Source: Dendrobium chrysotoxum (lineage: Eukaryota > Streptophyta > Magnoliopsida > Asparagales > Orchidaceae). Taken from it: a stretch of 64,000 bases of DNA. Where the stretch lies: NCBI GenBank assembly GCA_019925795.1, contig CM034311.1, forward strand, positions 10,030,126 to 10,094,125, in the 5' to 3' direction. This document shows, piece by piece, positions 46,099 to 57,773 of the stretch (its first letter is position 1; every line of letters starts with the position of its first letter). The notes beneath the pieces are model-generated. The model saw only the letters and a list, made by a program, of their open reading frames with translations, was not told where the DNA came from and searched no databases. Both the position numbers and the translations under genes were made by a program.

Positions 46099-47580
46099 TT
46101 GCTAGAGTCTCTCATGGTGTCTAACTTAACCATTGGTCCATTAACCCGATGTGCGACCTTTAGACACATAACTCTTTACGCACACAATAAAGTAGCCAAG
46201 AGGTAATTCTATTAATTCATTGAAATTTTCCTCCTTAAGGATTTCATCATCTTCCTTCCATGAGGTGGAGGGGCTAGGAAAAAAACTTCTGGACTTTCCT
46301 TACTTCACCATCTAAATTAGGAGAGTCCTTAATTACTAACCGTGTAACCATGCCAACAGACAATGAGGTTAAGGTTAAGGCTTCAATTCTCTTACTCAGC
46401 TTTTCATATACAGTTAATTCAGGCTCATCACTTCAAACTTTTGGAGCTTCACCCTCTAGATCACTATCTTGTTCTAAAGTGAGGTCAAAATTTGAAGGAG
46501 GATTTTATTTTTTTTGTAATAAAAAAGAATTCTTGCACACCATACTTTTGAGTCTTCATCCAAACTTGACTCCAAATTAATATATATCAGGGCTTTTCTT
46601 CTTTTACCTGAAGCACCGCCTCGACCATGTGCTCTTTGAGCCATCCTTCCACCTCCTTGAGGGAAATTATTTAGAGGCCTAAAGATCATTCCTTCAATGT
46701 CATCTTTTCTATCTAATTTTTTTCTTTCTTTTTCTCTTTTTCTCCTTATTTTCCTTTTGATTTTTCATGTCCTTTTGAGCTTTCTTCATTTATTTTCTCC
46801 TCTTCGATTGTGATCTTATTTATAGGATAGGTAGTGGACCCTTTGGGTGTGTAGTATGCAACATCTTCATAGATCCTGAATGGTTGCAGATCACCCTTCG
46901 TCATGTATTCAATGCTGTCTCATTGGTACTTGATGCATTATTGTAGGGTCGATGAAACCATCTTATACTTGTGGATTCAAGGCCTACCAAGGAGTGCATT
47001 AAATGACATCATTGGCTCAATTATGTGAAATTTAGCTTCCATTTTTAACTCTCTTATCTCTAAAAGGACTATAATTGAACCTAAAGCATTCTCTCACTTC
47101 TCATTGAACCCACATAATACCATTTTATTAGTAGTGAGATTATGTGCATCCACTTTAACGTATGAAATAGTCTTTATATTCATCACATTGATCGATGCAC
47201 CTAGATCAAGAAAGACTCTGGATAATCTAAAATCTCTCACATTTATAATAATGTATAGTGGGCAGTTATGATCGATAGTTACTAGAAGTAAATCCTCATC
47301 GAAAAAGGATACCCCTAGGATTTCTTTGAAGTATAGAGCTTCATCTAGTGAAGTTACAGCTAAGTGGGCTAAGAAAATCTTTAGGTTGAGAAGTACTTTA
47401 ATTAAAGATTCCCTCATCCTTTTTAAGAGAATGAGGGCGTTATAGATACTCAACTTAGCTAGCAACTTTCTAAGATGAGCTAAGATATTAAAGCTGGCCT
47501 TGAAAACATCAAAATTAGGACCATGTTGTTTGATTAAAAGATTATATTTTGCAAAGGATTAATTTTCTTTGGTAACATTT
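46099..47580 (-). pseudogene. Gypsy protease region, 5' half of the split gypsy pol
   Basis: 47094-47465 on the minus strand has PLYIIINVRDFRLSRVFLDL followed by GASINVM, the Ty3/gypsy aspartic protease pattern with D-L-G-A-S as active site. Downstream, about 46940-47010 reads FNALLGRPWIHKYKMVSSTL, the conserved stretch after the protease in Athila/Tat-type elements, and YEDVAYYTPKG follows. A basic Gly-rich stretch (RGGASGKRRKA) is near 46620. RT should come next in element order but is absent: the sequence ends at the 46098 junction. Not functional. Confidence 0.75.
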
Positions 47581-49580
47581 AATTTTGAAATTTAACACAT
47601 CATCATGAATAATATATTACCTTGGAAAGTAAATATATCATTCCCTGATAGGTTTAGCTTTCAGAATTTGCATTTATCATGACTATCATAGTCAAATTTG
47701 AGAAAGAACTATATATGACCCCGAAGGGTCAAAATGATTATTCAATCAAGTATTTAACTACAATAATTTGGATAAGAGGATCATTAATTTTATAATCAAA
47801 ATTATAATAGTAATTGATATATCTCTGCAAGAAAAGAAATTATCAATCACTATTGATCATTTAAAAATGATGATAATGATCGTCGAGTTTGATTTTCCCA
47901 AAGATGATTAAGTAAGGGTTTTAAAAACTTGATTTTGAAAATTAGATTTGGATTTCTAAATCTCCTACAAGCACAAGCCCTCATAGTTAATTTCATCGTA
48001 GGGAAACTGAAGTTTCTTATGAATACTCTTGATTAAAATAGCGATATGAATTTGATTTAAGATTTTTAAAGATTGATGTTAAAGGAGGTAAGGGTTGGAG
48101 TCTTCAAATAGGATTGGTTCAAGGTTGAGCAGTTCTTTCTGGAGGTCAAAGGAGGAAGCGTAGCAAGTGTTTTGAGATTCTGAATCACTTCAAGAACACT
48201 CCAACCTATCCTAAGTGTTGGGCTTGAATTTGATTGAAAGAGATTTAAATTTAACTTATCATTTTTATTAGAAGCTTGGGATAAAACTCCCAGAGGTTAA
48301 GGACTTACAGCCTGAGCCTACCTCAGAACCTAAGTCTAAATTAGGTACTAAAAATTATTGACCTAAACCTAGCTAATGCAATGCAAACCTGGACATTCCC
48401 CAGCCTAGATTAGGGAGCCAGCTAAACCAGCTAAATGATTCAAAACCATATATCCAATCTTTTATGTACGAATGGTAGAGATGTTATTTAAGATTGAGTT
48501 TTTGAGAATAGGGCCGACAACTAGAGCAGTCCTTAATTTGGCCCCATGACATATGTTGGGTAATATAAAACTTGAAATAAAATGCATTTATATTTTAGAC
48601 TTGATTTAATTTATTTCTAATGTAATGAATATAAGTCGACTCGATAAAATGCTTAAATTAAAATAAAGTAATTTTTGAAAGAGGCTTAAAAATAGATTTT
48701 CCCTAGATTGCACAGATTCCCCTGGACATATTTACACCCTCATAGGCCAGTTGATCTGTCAATACCCATGGGTGGGGAGGTGCCTAACAAATGGAAAGAA
48801 GATTCATCAAAAATGCAATGAGAACTCTTGGCGATCTCGGGCTTACTTCTTAAAATGTTAGAGTTGCTATAAGGGCTTAAATATTTTAAATTTAATTAAA
48901 GTAGAAATCATTTTTAGTGATCCCTCACGAGCCTCCGATCGGGTTCCAAGCTAAACTAAAGATCGACAAACAAAAGTACAAAATAACTACTAAAATCATG
49001 CAAATCCTAATCATAATAAATATCAAACAATTAAATTTAACCAAATCAATTAAATTAGAATTCAAATTAAAAGTCCATGTGGCAAGGGCCACTTAATAGT
49101 ACAACCTAGGATCTATAGAAAAGTAATATGGCTGGGTACCACTAACAATAACCCAAATTCTACTCCTAAGACTCAAGTGACTTTGAAAATTATGATTCTT
49201 CTCATTCTTCACATCTTCATCTTTTTACAGGCTCCTTGAATCCTTCAGGTCCGGATATCCAAATGAAAAGAAACTCTCCCTTAATAGAGGTGTTATCTTT
49301 TCTCTTTGGATATTTTAAAAATCATCCTAATTTGAATCTCCAAATAGAGAGGGACTCTCCCCTAAGGGATGTCCCTTTCTCTTTAGATTCCAAATTAGAT
49401 TTATCCCAACTTAAATTATCACTTTTAAATTATAACTCAAATAGATTAAATTACATTTAAATTTAAAAGAATAATCGAGACTCAACAACCTGCATGGTTA
49501 TCCTAATAATCAGCAGTTATATAAACATCCCAAGAAACAAATATTAATTAAAACTTAAATGCTCAAATAACAACCACACT
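47581..49580 (-). other. Presumed gypsy gag and leader region, decayed
   Basis: By position this should hold gag and the 5' untranslated region. I see no recognisable gag motif and no ORF over 80 codons that fits. A GC-richer stretch at 48700-48970 (CTTGGCGATCTCGGGC, CACGAGCCTCCGATCGGG) stands out from the AT-rich rest and may be a primer-site or leader remnant. Confidence 0.4.
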
Positions 49581-49702
49581 TGGCCATGCTCTTTTAATTT
49601 AAAAGGGGATTTAAATATTCTGAAGCACCTGTAAAAAATATCATTAATTTTAAAGCTGAATTTATTTCCCCCTTTAATTTTAAATACTTTATATGAGCAT
49701 GG
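49581..49702. repeat. Imperfect inverted repeat with TGGCCATGCTC ends
   Basis: TGGCCATGCTC at 49581-49591 is matched by GAGCATGGCCA at about 49694-49704, and the inner arms share an AAAAGGGG / CCCCTTT stretch with a gap. About 120 bp in all; MITE-like shape but no clear target duplication. It sits at the inner edge of the gypsy 5' LTR. Confidence 0.45.
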
Positions 49703-51442
49703 CCACCTGCATAAGATTGTATTAGCATTAATCATCCCTAACCTAAGGGTAAATCTAACGTACAATCAATCAAAACATAGAGTGTAGAAATTAAATACAA
49801 TCAATCAATTACTTATTTCCAATAACTAGCATATAATGAAAACCACAGAGAACCCATCACACATAAGTAGCATAAAAGTAAACACTAGCCTAGCCTAGTA
49901 CTATTGTTGGTTGTCCTAACAAATCATCTAAAGTGTGTAGGGTAAGTTGTGTGGCTTGGATATGTCCTATGCAAGGCAGTTAGTTAAAATTATTTGAGGT
50001 TCTACTTGGTTGAAAGGCTTAAGGATTTAAGTTTAAGTATAAGTATTAATGGCTTAGAATTAATTTTAAAGTATGTTTTAATGGGTTATTAATTATCACA
50101 TTTGTTGCTCACTGAGGTCGTGTAATTTATTTCACATTCCTTGGGGCTAATTTAATAGCCTCATAGGCTTGGGTTACCCAATAGTAACTGGTATGATTAA
50201 GTGATTTGATTTGATTTAAGATTTAAAATTTGATGAATCTTAATTATGTTTGATTGATTACTAATTTTAAATATAAATTAATTAAGTTTGTTATCAAATA
50301 GTTCGTGGCATTATGCCAACAAGCTCGAGGAATAAAGCATCCTTAGGATAGGTAGCCATGCAGCCCAGAGTAGTCCATCCAATAAACTTGGTTGATATAA
50401 TTTAATTGAGAATTTTAATTTAATTAAATATTTAAGAATGATTTGATTTAATATTTTGTACTCCATTAAATTTATTCATGGCATTGTGCCACTGAGCTCG
50501 AGGAACCAGGCCTCCTTAGGATACTTAGCCCCGCAGCCCGGAGTAGTCCATCCCAAAAACTTTATCTTTGGAGTATTTGTTATGTATTAAAGGGTTGGCT
50601 GAGTGATTTAGATATTAATTTAATATTTTCTAGAATTTAAAATTGATTATCAAATTTTGAAATTTTTTGGATCATTTTAATCATTTAATTAAGGGGTCAA
50701 AAGTTAACTTTTAGATTTAATTAGATTTCAAGAGTTTTGATATTTTTATTAAATATTAGACCTTTCAATTAGTAATTAGACTTTGAGTTTGCTAGATTTA
50801 GATTTTTTATATAAATTTATGAATTTTAGAAGTTTTGGTTTAGAAATTTTTATATGAGGTTGATCAGATTATTGACTTTTTAAATCTGAATTATTTCTAG
50901 TGGTTTGATATTTTTAATAAATATTAGACCCCAAATGTGGTCCAATAACTTTGAGTTTGTTTAATTTTAAGTTTTCTAGAATTAGTTATGATTTCTAGAA
51001 GTTTTTGGGATTTTATTAGAATTATGGAAATTGTTTAATTAAGGTTATTTTATTGATGTTGCTCCAAATGAACTCCCAACTCCTTGAAATCAACTCCAAC
51101 GATCAAGAATGACCTAAGGAGATATTATCAAGTGCTTGAAAAGTTTCAAAAAATTTTAATTATTTTTAAATAATTAAATTAATTAAATTTTAATTTTCCT
51201 TTAAAAATAAATTAAGTTCAAATTTGATGTCAAATTAAAAGGCTTTTATTTTTCTTAAGTTAAGGTTTAAATTCTAGACAATTTGAGGTATTATTTATAA
51301 TTTTGTGATTTAAATTTGATTTATTATAATTTTTTTAAAGGTTAATTAAGGGTTTGAACTTAAGTAAATTAATTACGGGGCTTAATGAATTCAGAAATTA
51401 GAAAGGAAATTTTTAAAGGCTGTATGTGTCACTAAGTTTGAA

Positions 51443-51812
51443 TGTTTAAAGTTTTAAAGGCTGCTATTATGAGGGCTATTCTTTATGGTATTAAGTTATG
51501 TAGGCCTCTTAATTTAGTGAATCTATATATTGAAGTTAACTCTGGTCTGAATATTACTCCTTTGCAAGATGTGGAGGAGGTGTGTTGCTCCCCTAATAAT
51601 TTTATCTTGTTAGAGATATTAAAAGGCTCTTGTTGTTTTCCAATTCTTATTTTTGCCATGTTAGTAGGGTGGGTAACTCTTGTGCTAATTGGCTGGCTAA
51701 TTGGGGTTATAATTTGGATTATTTTATTGATATCCTTCCTGCTACTATCCCAAGGCATCTTAAAGGCTTGCTTTACCTGGATGAATGTGGTACCCCTTAT
51801 GTTCATACTTAA
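51443..51812 (+). pseudogene. LINE RNase H-like C-terminal domain
   Basis: Two frames give one domain. First frame: IMRAILYGIKLCRPLNLVNL then YIEVNSGL (51469-51550), then a frameshift. Second frame: FCHVSRVGNSCANWLANWG (51650-51705) followed by IPRHLKGLLYLDECGTPYV and a stop at 51810. This matches the RNase H fold at the C-terminus of many plant L1-type LINEs (EALALL-GL..., H..RE.N..AD.LA..G, and a final LP..L..LL..D..G.P). Endonuclease and RT are missing through 5' truncation. Confidence 0.7.
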
Positions 51813-53185
51813 TTCTGGGTTTTGGCTATCTTGCTTGAACTTTTCTCTGTTCTTTATTGGCTGCTGGGTTGTTTGGTTGTTCTGGCATCTGTGGGTTTTT
51901 CAAATTCTCATTTTAGACGTTGGGCTGTTTTGTTGGACTAATTCTTTTACTCTATTGGTGGTGTCTCTGTTTGGGCTGTGCATTTTGTGCCATTGCTTCT
52001 TCGATTTTGACTCAAATAGATATTGTTTTCCCCATGTGAGAACTATGGATGGCTTACATTTTGAGGTTGTTCCCAGTTTATCCCTTGTTATTGTGGATTT
52101 GGTTTAGAGTAAGGTTTTTTCTAGTTTCTTTGCTGATGTTCAGTCCCTCTGTTGCTCTCTTACTTGTGTTGAGGGTAATGGCCGGGTTCTGACTGTGTTC
52201 TTTGCTAATTTTAAGGGGTCTGTTCTTTTGTGGTGCTGGTTGTTTTTCCTAGCCGCTTTTCGAACCCTTTCCTGCTTCCCTGCTGGGTCGCTGGTGGGCT
52301 CGGTTCTATTCAGAGGTTATTTATGGATTATTGTGTTGATACCACTGGTAGGATTGAGTGCCTTATGAACTGTTCTTGTGTTGCTAACACCTATGTGAGT
52401 ATTCTGAGCTCTATTAGTCTGATGTCTTTGACTACCTCTTCTTTTGATCTGGATATGTTCCCTATTTGTGTTTCCTGGACAATGTCTTTTAGGGGTATTG
52501 TGTGTCTTGTTTACTTCCCTTTTTATTTAATTATTCTGTGTTCCCGGGAGTCTTTTAATTTTCTTCTATGGTGGTTGATTTATTCCTATGATGGGCTGTT
52601 TGGTGGTTTCCTAGGTGGGTCTTATGTCGTTTATTTTTGGCCTTGCTTAGTTCGTTTGGGCTGGAGGTGGTTTGTTGTTGTTCGGTTGTGGGTGGTTATG
52701 GTTCATATTGATGTTGATTTGGCTTTTCCCTGCTCTAGTACCTTCTCCTCTTGTGTGGTGATTAGTAAGTTGGTGACTCGTATTATTTGGTTTAGCCTTA
52801 TTAGAATTCCCTTTGATAATAACTATTGGATTTGGTATACTAGACTCTACCCATATTATTTTTATATCTATATTGGCCAACATCTCTTTTCGCAGGTTCT
52901 TTACTTTGCAGGTATTTATCGAGAGCTTATGCTGGAGACGTGGATGATGCTGGTTGCAGTTTTTTGGTGCTCTTCTTATTTTTGGGTGCTCATCCTTGTG
53001 CACCATAGAATGTATCTAGGGAATTTTATTCTTTTGATTAGTAGAGGCATCGAGCTCCTAGGTTTTTTATTTTTTTATCTTTTTGTAGCTCGTTTAAGCA
53101 GTAGTGAGCTTGAAGCCCCTTTAAGGACTTGTAATTTTTCCTTATATTAACGTGTAGGCCCCCCTCAGGGTTTCCCCTAAAAAAA
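51443..53185 (+). mobile_element. 5'-truncated LINE in the gypsy LTR
   Basis: The partner LTR is uninterrupted at the matching point (18335-18380). The insert ends in seven A's (53179-53185) and is flanked by AGTTTGAA (51435-51442) and AGTTTCAA (53187-53194), a probable target duplication. It begins inside an RNase H-like domain and then has about 1.36 kb of T-rich 3' sequence, unusually long for a plant LINE. Confidence 0.75.
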
Positions 53186-53399
53186 TAGTTTCAAGCCGAT
53201 AGGAAGTGTATCCAAATTCCTGGAATTTTTTTAAGTTCTCTAAATGAGTCCTTAATTCATGTCCTTAATGATGTCATTAAGTTGTGTGTGATTAAATTAA
53301 GGTCATGCTAACCCCTTTAACAAATATATGAGTACACAAATACAATCATGCCCTTATAACTAGGGGAGCCTAGGCTAAGTGTATGTGTATGCATCGCAC

Positions 53400-54920
53400 A
53401 TGCATATAATAAGATATAACTTAATTAAATAAAGGATTAATCAATGAATAATTACTTTTTATTATTATTCATTGATTAAGCACTATTCCCCATTAATCCT
53501 ATTCAATCATGCTTGATCTGTGTTTAAAATTCCAAGGGTCTCTCAACATTTAAAGATTTAATCTATGTATAATTTTAAAAAACATACATATATATACAAG
53601 TATAAGTTTTGAAATTAAAAATTAAAATATATTTAAAATAGTTTCAAAAAATTTATTTCTTTTTGAGAGATCCACTGATTTTTGAAATAACTTGAAAATA
53701 AATTTTAATTTTGAAAAATATTTAATATAATATTTAACCAAATAATTCAAATTATTTAAAATAGTTATTGTTTCAAATCTTAAAATTAATTTTAAAATAT
53801 TTAAAATTCTAAAAATTTTGATATATTATTTGAATTTTATTGAATTAATTTGAATTTAATGTAAAATTTTAAAGTTTAAGATAAATAATTGAATTTAAAA
53901 TAATTTTGAAAATATTTAATACTTAAAATAATTTTTAAATTAAATTGTAAATAATTTGGAAATTTTAAATTATTTAAGATAATTTTCCAAAGATTTTAAA
54001 CATTATTTTAATTTAAATTTAATTAAATATTAAATAATTAAATATTTAAGATTTATTAAAAGTATTTAAAGTATTTTAAATTAAATTTAATTTTAGGTTA
54101 AAATATTTTGAGTTTTAAATTATTTGATGTAAAAATATTAATAAAAAATTTTATTTAATTTTGAGTTTGATTCAAAATATTTGAAGTTTATAATAATTAA
54201 TAAACTTAAAATATTTAAAAATATATAATATTTAAAATAATTTTAAAATAATATATCATTAAAATATATTGAAAAGAGTTTTCTAGATATTTTTATAACA
54301 AATTAAAATTTAAAAGATTTAAAAATAATATTTAAATTTAAATTTAATTAAATATTATTAAATGTTTAAATATTTGAATATTCTAAGTCATTTAAAATAA
54401 AAATAATTTAAAAATAATTTTTAATTTAAAAAAATACTTCATTATTTTTATTTTTATTTTATTATTATCATTATTATTTAAATTTTAGAAATTTTAATGT
54501 TAAATATTAACAATTTTTGATTAATTTTGAAATTTTAATAAATTCTTGAATATTTTAATAATTGAATACTTGTTTAATATTATTAAACATAATTAGTATT
54601 AAATATGATTTAAATTTAAATAAAATTAAGTTTTTAAAAATATTTTGTGAAAATCAGAAAGTATTTTAAAGGTAATTAATTAAATTTTAAAAATATTTTT
54701 TAATTATTTAAGTTAAATATTAATTATAAAATATCTAAACACTTAATAATTAAAATAATTTAAAATATACTTTATATTTTAAACAAATTTTAATTTTAAA
54801 TTAATATATTTAATTAACTGAGCATTATGATATATTATATATAATTTTTTTGAATTAATTTAAATTTTTTGTAATTATTTGAAAATTTCTAATTTTAAAA
54901 TGTTTTAAAATTAATAATAA
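53400..54920. repeat. Very AT-rich low-complexity tract
   Basis: About 1.5 kb built almost only from TTTAAA, ATATTT, AATTTAA and similar words, densest from 53550 to 54900. There is no counterpart of this length in the other gypsy LTR. No genes. Confidence 0.85.
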
Positions 54921-56352
54921 TAAAAAAACTAAATCGGCGGCACGGCAGCGGCGAACTGGACAAGCGATAGCTCCAGATTGGGGGATCCTAACTATGGCTA
55001 ATGATTGTCTGGCGGCGCCCGATAATGATTGCGCAATCAAAAGCTACGGACGCAGCTTTACTAATCTACATCGACGCGATTTCTTAGCTGTTGGATCTTT
55101 CGTGATTGGAAAATAATGATCGTGATTGATTTGGATGGAGATCCAATCAATCCAAACACATGTGTGTTTGGACGAGAGCGCGGAATGATAAGATTTTGAC
55201 TATTGATCACATAATCAACGGTTAAAATCTTGTGCATCAACAAATGCTTGCGAACCGAAGCCCTAAATGAAGAAATGAAGATTTCTCAAAAATGACTGTC
55301 AAATTTGACTAAATTTTAAACAAACATTGCATGAATGAATAACATTGATGTGGAGATGAAATCATGGTTTAAAATAAGATTTTCAAAAAGCTAAATTATC
55401 CTAAGTGTCCTAAACTAGGGTTTACGATTTTACCTAATATAACCGTTAGATTTTCATGTTCTTAGACTCTCTAAACTTGTAGTCTATCCACATTACTTTC
55501 CCTAGTTGGAAGTGTGGTCTGAAAAGCTCCGGATCAGCCGCTATTAAAGCTGGATGGAATTAAGCCTTAGCTCATCGAAATCTGGTCGCCGGTGATGTTT
55601 GACAGCCTGGTTTGAACTTAGAAGAGATAGAGAGATCAGTAGGGAGCTCAAATGAAAGAAGATTGGGTTTGGGAAGTGTTTGAGTGGAGAGATAAGCTCT
55701 AGGTTAGAATGATAGCAAAAAATGAGGTATTGGCCTATTAAAACTCCCTCAGACCAAAGGGATGATTAGGATCCTTTTAGAAGTATTCCCTGATGCTCTC
55801 CACGTCTCCTAGGGTAGTTAGGAGCAGAGAATCAAAAGGATATCAAGGACCAATGACTTGGAAATGGATTTTGGCCTCTAGTCCACGTCGGATGCTTAGG
55901 GGTTTGATTTAAAACTTTAGTTGGGTTTAATCAGCATTAGAAAGTTTTGGAGATGGTTTAGAACGGTTGGAATGGCTTGATATGGATTGTATTAGCTCTA
56001 GTGAGTGATTTGGCCACTTTAAAGGATTGTTTGACCACCCATTGACTATTTGACCAGTCAATGGGCTCATGGGTGTCGATGTGGCAGTGAGATGACTCGA
56101 AGATTAGTTGGAGTGACTTAGAAAAAAGGCCAAGCCAAGAAATTAAGGTTAGAAGTAATGTATAGGATTTTGAATGAGTTTGACTAAACTTGATTGAGTT
56201 AACTAGGTCAACTTGATTAATGATTTGACTCATGGCATATTCAAATATATTTAAAATTTATATTGGAACAAAATTGAGGGTTTAAATATATGGTTTTAAG
56301 GGTGTGATTTGAATTGACCCATATTGGTCAAATTGGGTTAAACTTAGGTCTT

Positions 56353-56975
56353 AGTTGACTTGGTCAACTATTGACAAGGTCATGAGTCCAATCAAGCCTA
56401 AATCATTAAGGGATGAGATCAGAGAAGTTCGAATATGTTTGATACTGATTTGTGGTTTGATTGAATATGCCAAGGCTTGAGGGTTAATCCGGTCAATGTA
56501 GGTTGACTTGGTCAACTAGGTTGACCCAAGGTCAGGGATTGAGCTCAATAAGTTTAAAATGTCATCTGGAGTCTAGTGGAGGTGGTTTGACAGATCAGAA
56601 TGGCCATCTGGGTCAAATTACCTATTTGGGCCCTTAATGGGTCATTGGGTTAACCTAGGTTGACTTGGTCAACCAAGTTTACCCAGGAGTTAGGAATGGG
56701 CTCAATAAGTTTAGTTTGATGTTTTGAGTCTATTGGAGGTGGTCTCAAGGTCTGGAGAGGTCAATTCAGTTAAAATGATTGTTTTAAACCCTAAAGGACT
56801 TATTTGGTCAACCTAGGTTGACTTGATCAACCAGGTTGACCCAAGGCCTGGGTTTGGGTCCAATAGGTATGATTTAAAATTTGAAACTTGCTAGAAGTGG
56901 TTGCATTCAATTTGGAGATCATTTGATCCAAAGTGACTGTTCACACCCTTAGAGATATTTTGGTCATTTTAGGCC
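56353..56975 (-). repeat. Tandem repeat of about 155 bp with a W-box-like palindrome
   Basis: Four units, each opening with GGTTGACTTGGTCAACC or a near form (56353, 56501, 56658, 56816; spacing 148, 157, 158 bp). They are followed by GTTGACCCAAGG, a GGGCTCAATAAGTTTA segment and GTCTANTGGAGGTGGT. The palindrome joins two inverted TTGAC cores. Confidence 0.8.
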
Positions 56976-57430
56976 TTGATCAACTGGGGGTCAAAAGGGG
57001 TTCATCAAAATGTAGTTTAATGCTGAAGAGGTCATGATCAATGTTTTAGAAGTGATCGAAGGGTTTGGAGAAGGCTGTAAGTTCATGATCTACTGGATGG
57101 CAGGTGTAGTGGCATGGATTATAAATATTTGAAGGTTTTACAGTCTTTGAAAATAGATTTAGTTTTTGAGATTAGAGGGCTCAGATTAGGCTCAAATTTA
57201 GAGGGTTGCGTCTAGAGACATGTTCCATCAATGTGTATCTGATAAACTCTAAATCAGAGATTATTTGACTGGATTTAAAGTGTTTGAAAAATTCCTAGAA
57301 AAGGGTTTCAGGACCTAAGTCTTTGGCCTTGGATTTTGATTTTAGATTTCTGGATTTGAAATGGACTTTGGGTTTCAAAGTTTAAATTTAAATTATTCTA
57401 ATCATTTATAATCATTTGAATGATTACTAA

Positions 57431-57773
57431 TGATTGGATAGGTAGTGAACTGGGTTTGATATTGGTTGAAGGCTGAAACAGGGCTTGAACTGGAGTTGAG
57501 ATCTGAATGGGTTTGAAAACTAGGTATGATTTAAAGCTTGAATTGATTTAAGATATAGATTAACTTAGATGTAGATTATTCTAAGATCTAGATTAATCTA
57601 AGGTCTAGATAGTTCCTAAGGTCTGGATAGATCTATGATCTTAGTAGATTCTAGGGTCTAGAGTCTAGGAGGATCCTATAGTCTAGAAGTCCTATTGTTT
57701 GGGATCTAGAGAAAACTTATGACCCGGGTAATCATAAGATTAGGATTTTAAAAGGATTTTAATATCTAGATAG
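57431..57773. other. Unassigned stretch before element D
   Basis: Rich in TCTAGA/CTAGAT words between 57548 and 57690 (AAGGTCTAGATAGTTCC, AAGGTCTGGATAGATC, GGGTCTAGAGTCTAGG), a short degenerate repeat. It is flanked by the gypsy LTR and the start of element D. Confidence 0.45.

Larger units (their letters stand above)
49697..57430 (-). repeat. Giant 5' LTR of the gypsy element, with insertions
   Basis: Aligns in order with 16674-20764. Holds a LINE (51443-53185), an extra AT-rich tract (about 53400-54920) and a larger array of 155-bp repeats (56353-56975) than its partner. A GC-richer block with many CG dinucleotides is at 54930-55070. The right edge is uncertain; the last shared stretch is near 57300-57430. 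Confidence 0.6.

Noticed and set aside
51442..52107. 221-codon ORF starting in the LINE
   Set aside because: Only its first 40 or so residues follow the RNase H frame; the rest is out of frame with the real domain.
52230..53150. 306-codon ORF that looks like a membrane protein
   Set aside because: Hydrophobicity follows from T-rich sequence in the tail of a LINE; no family motif, no conserved start, and it ends with the insertion.
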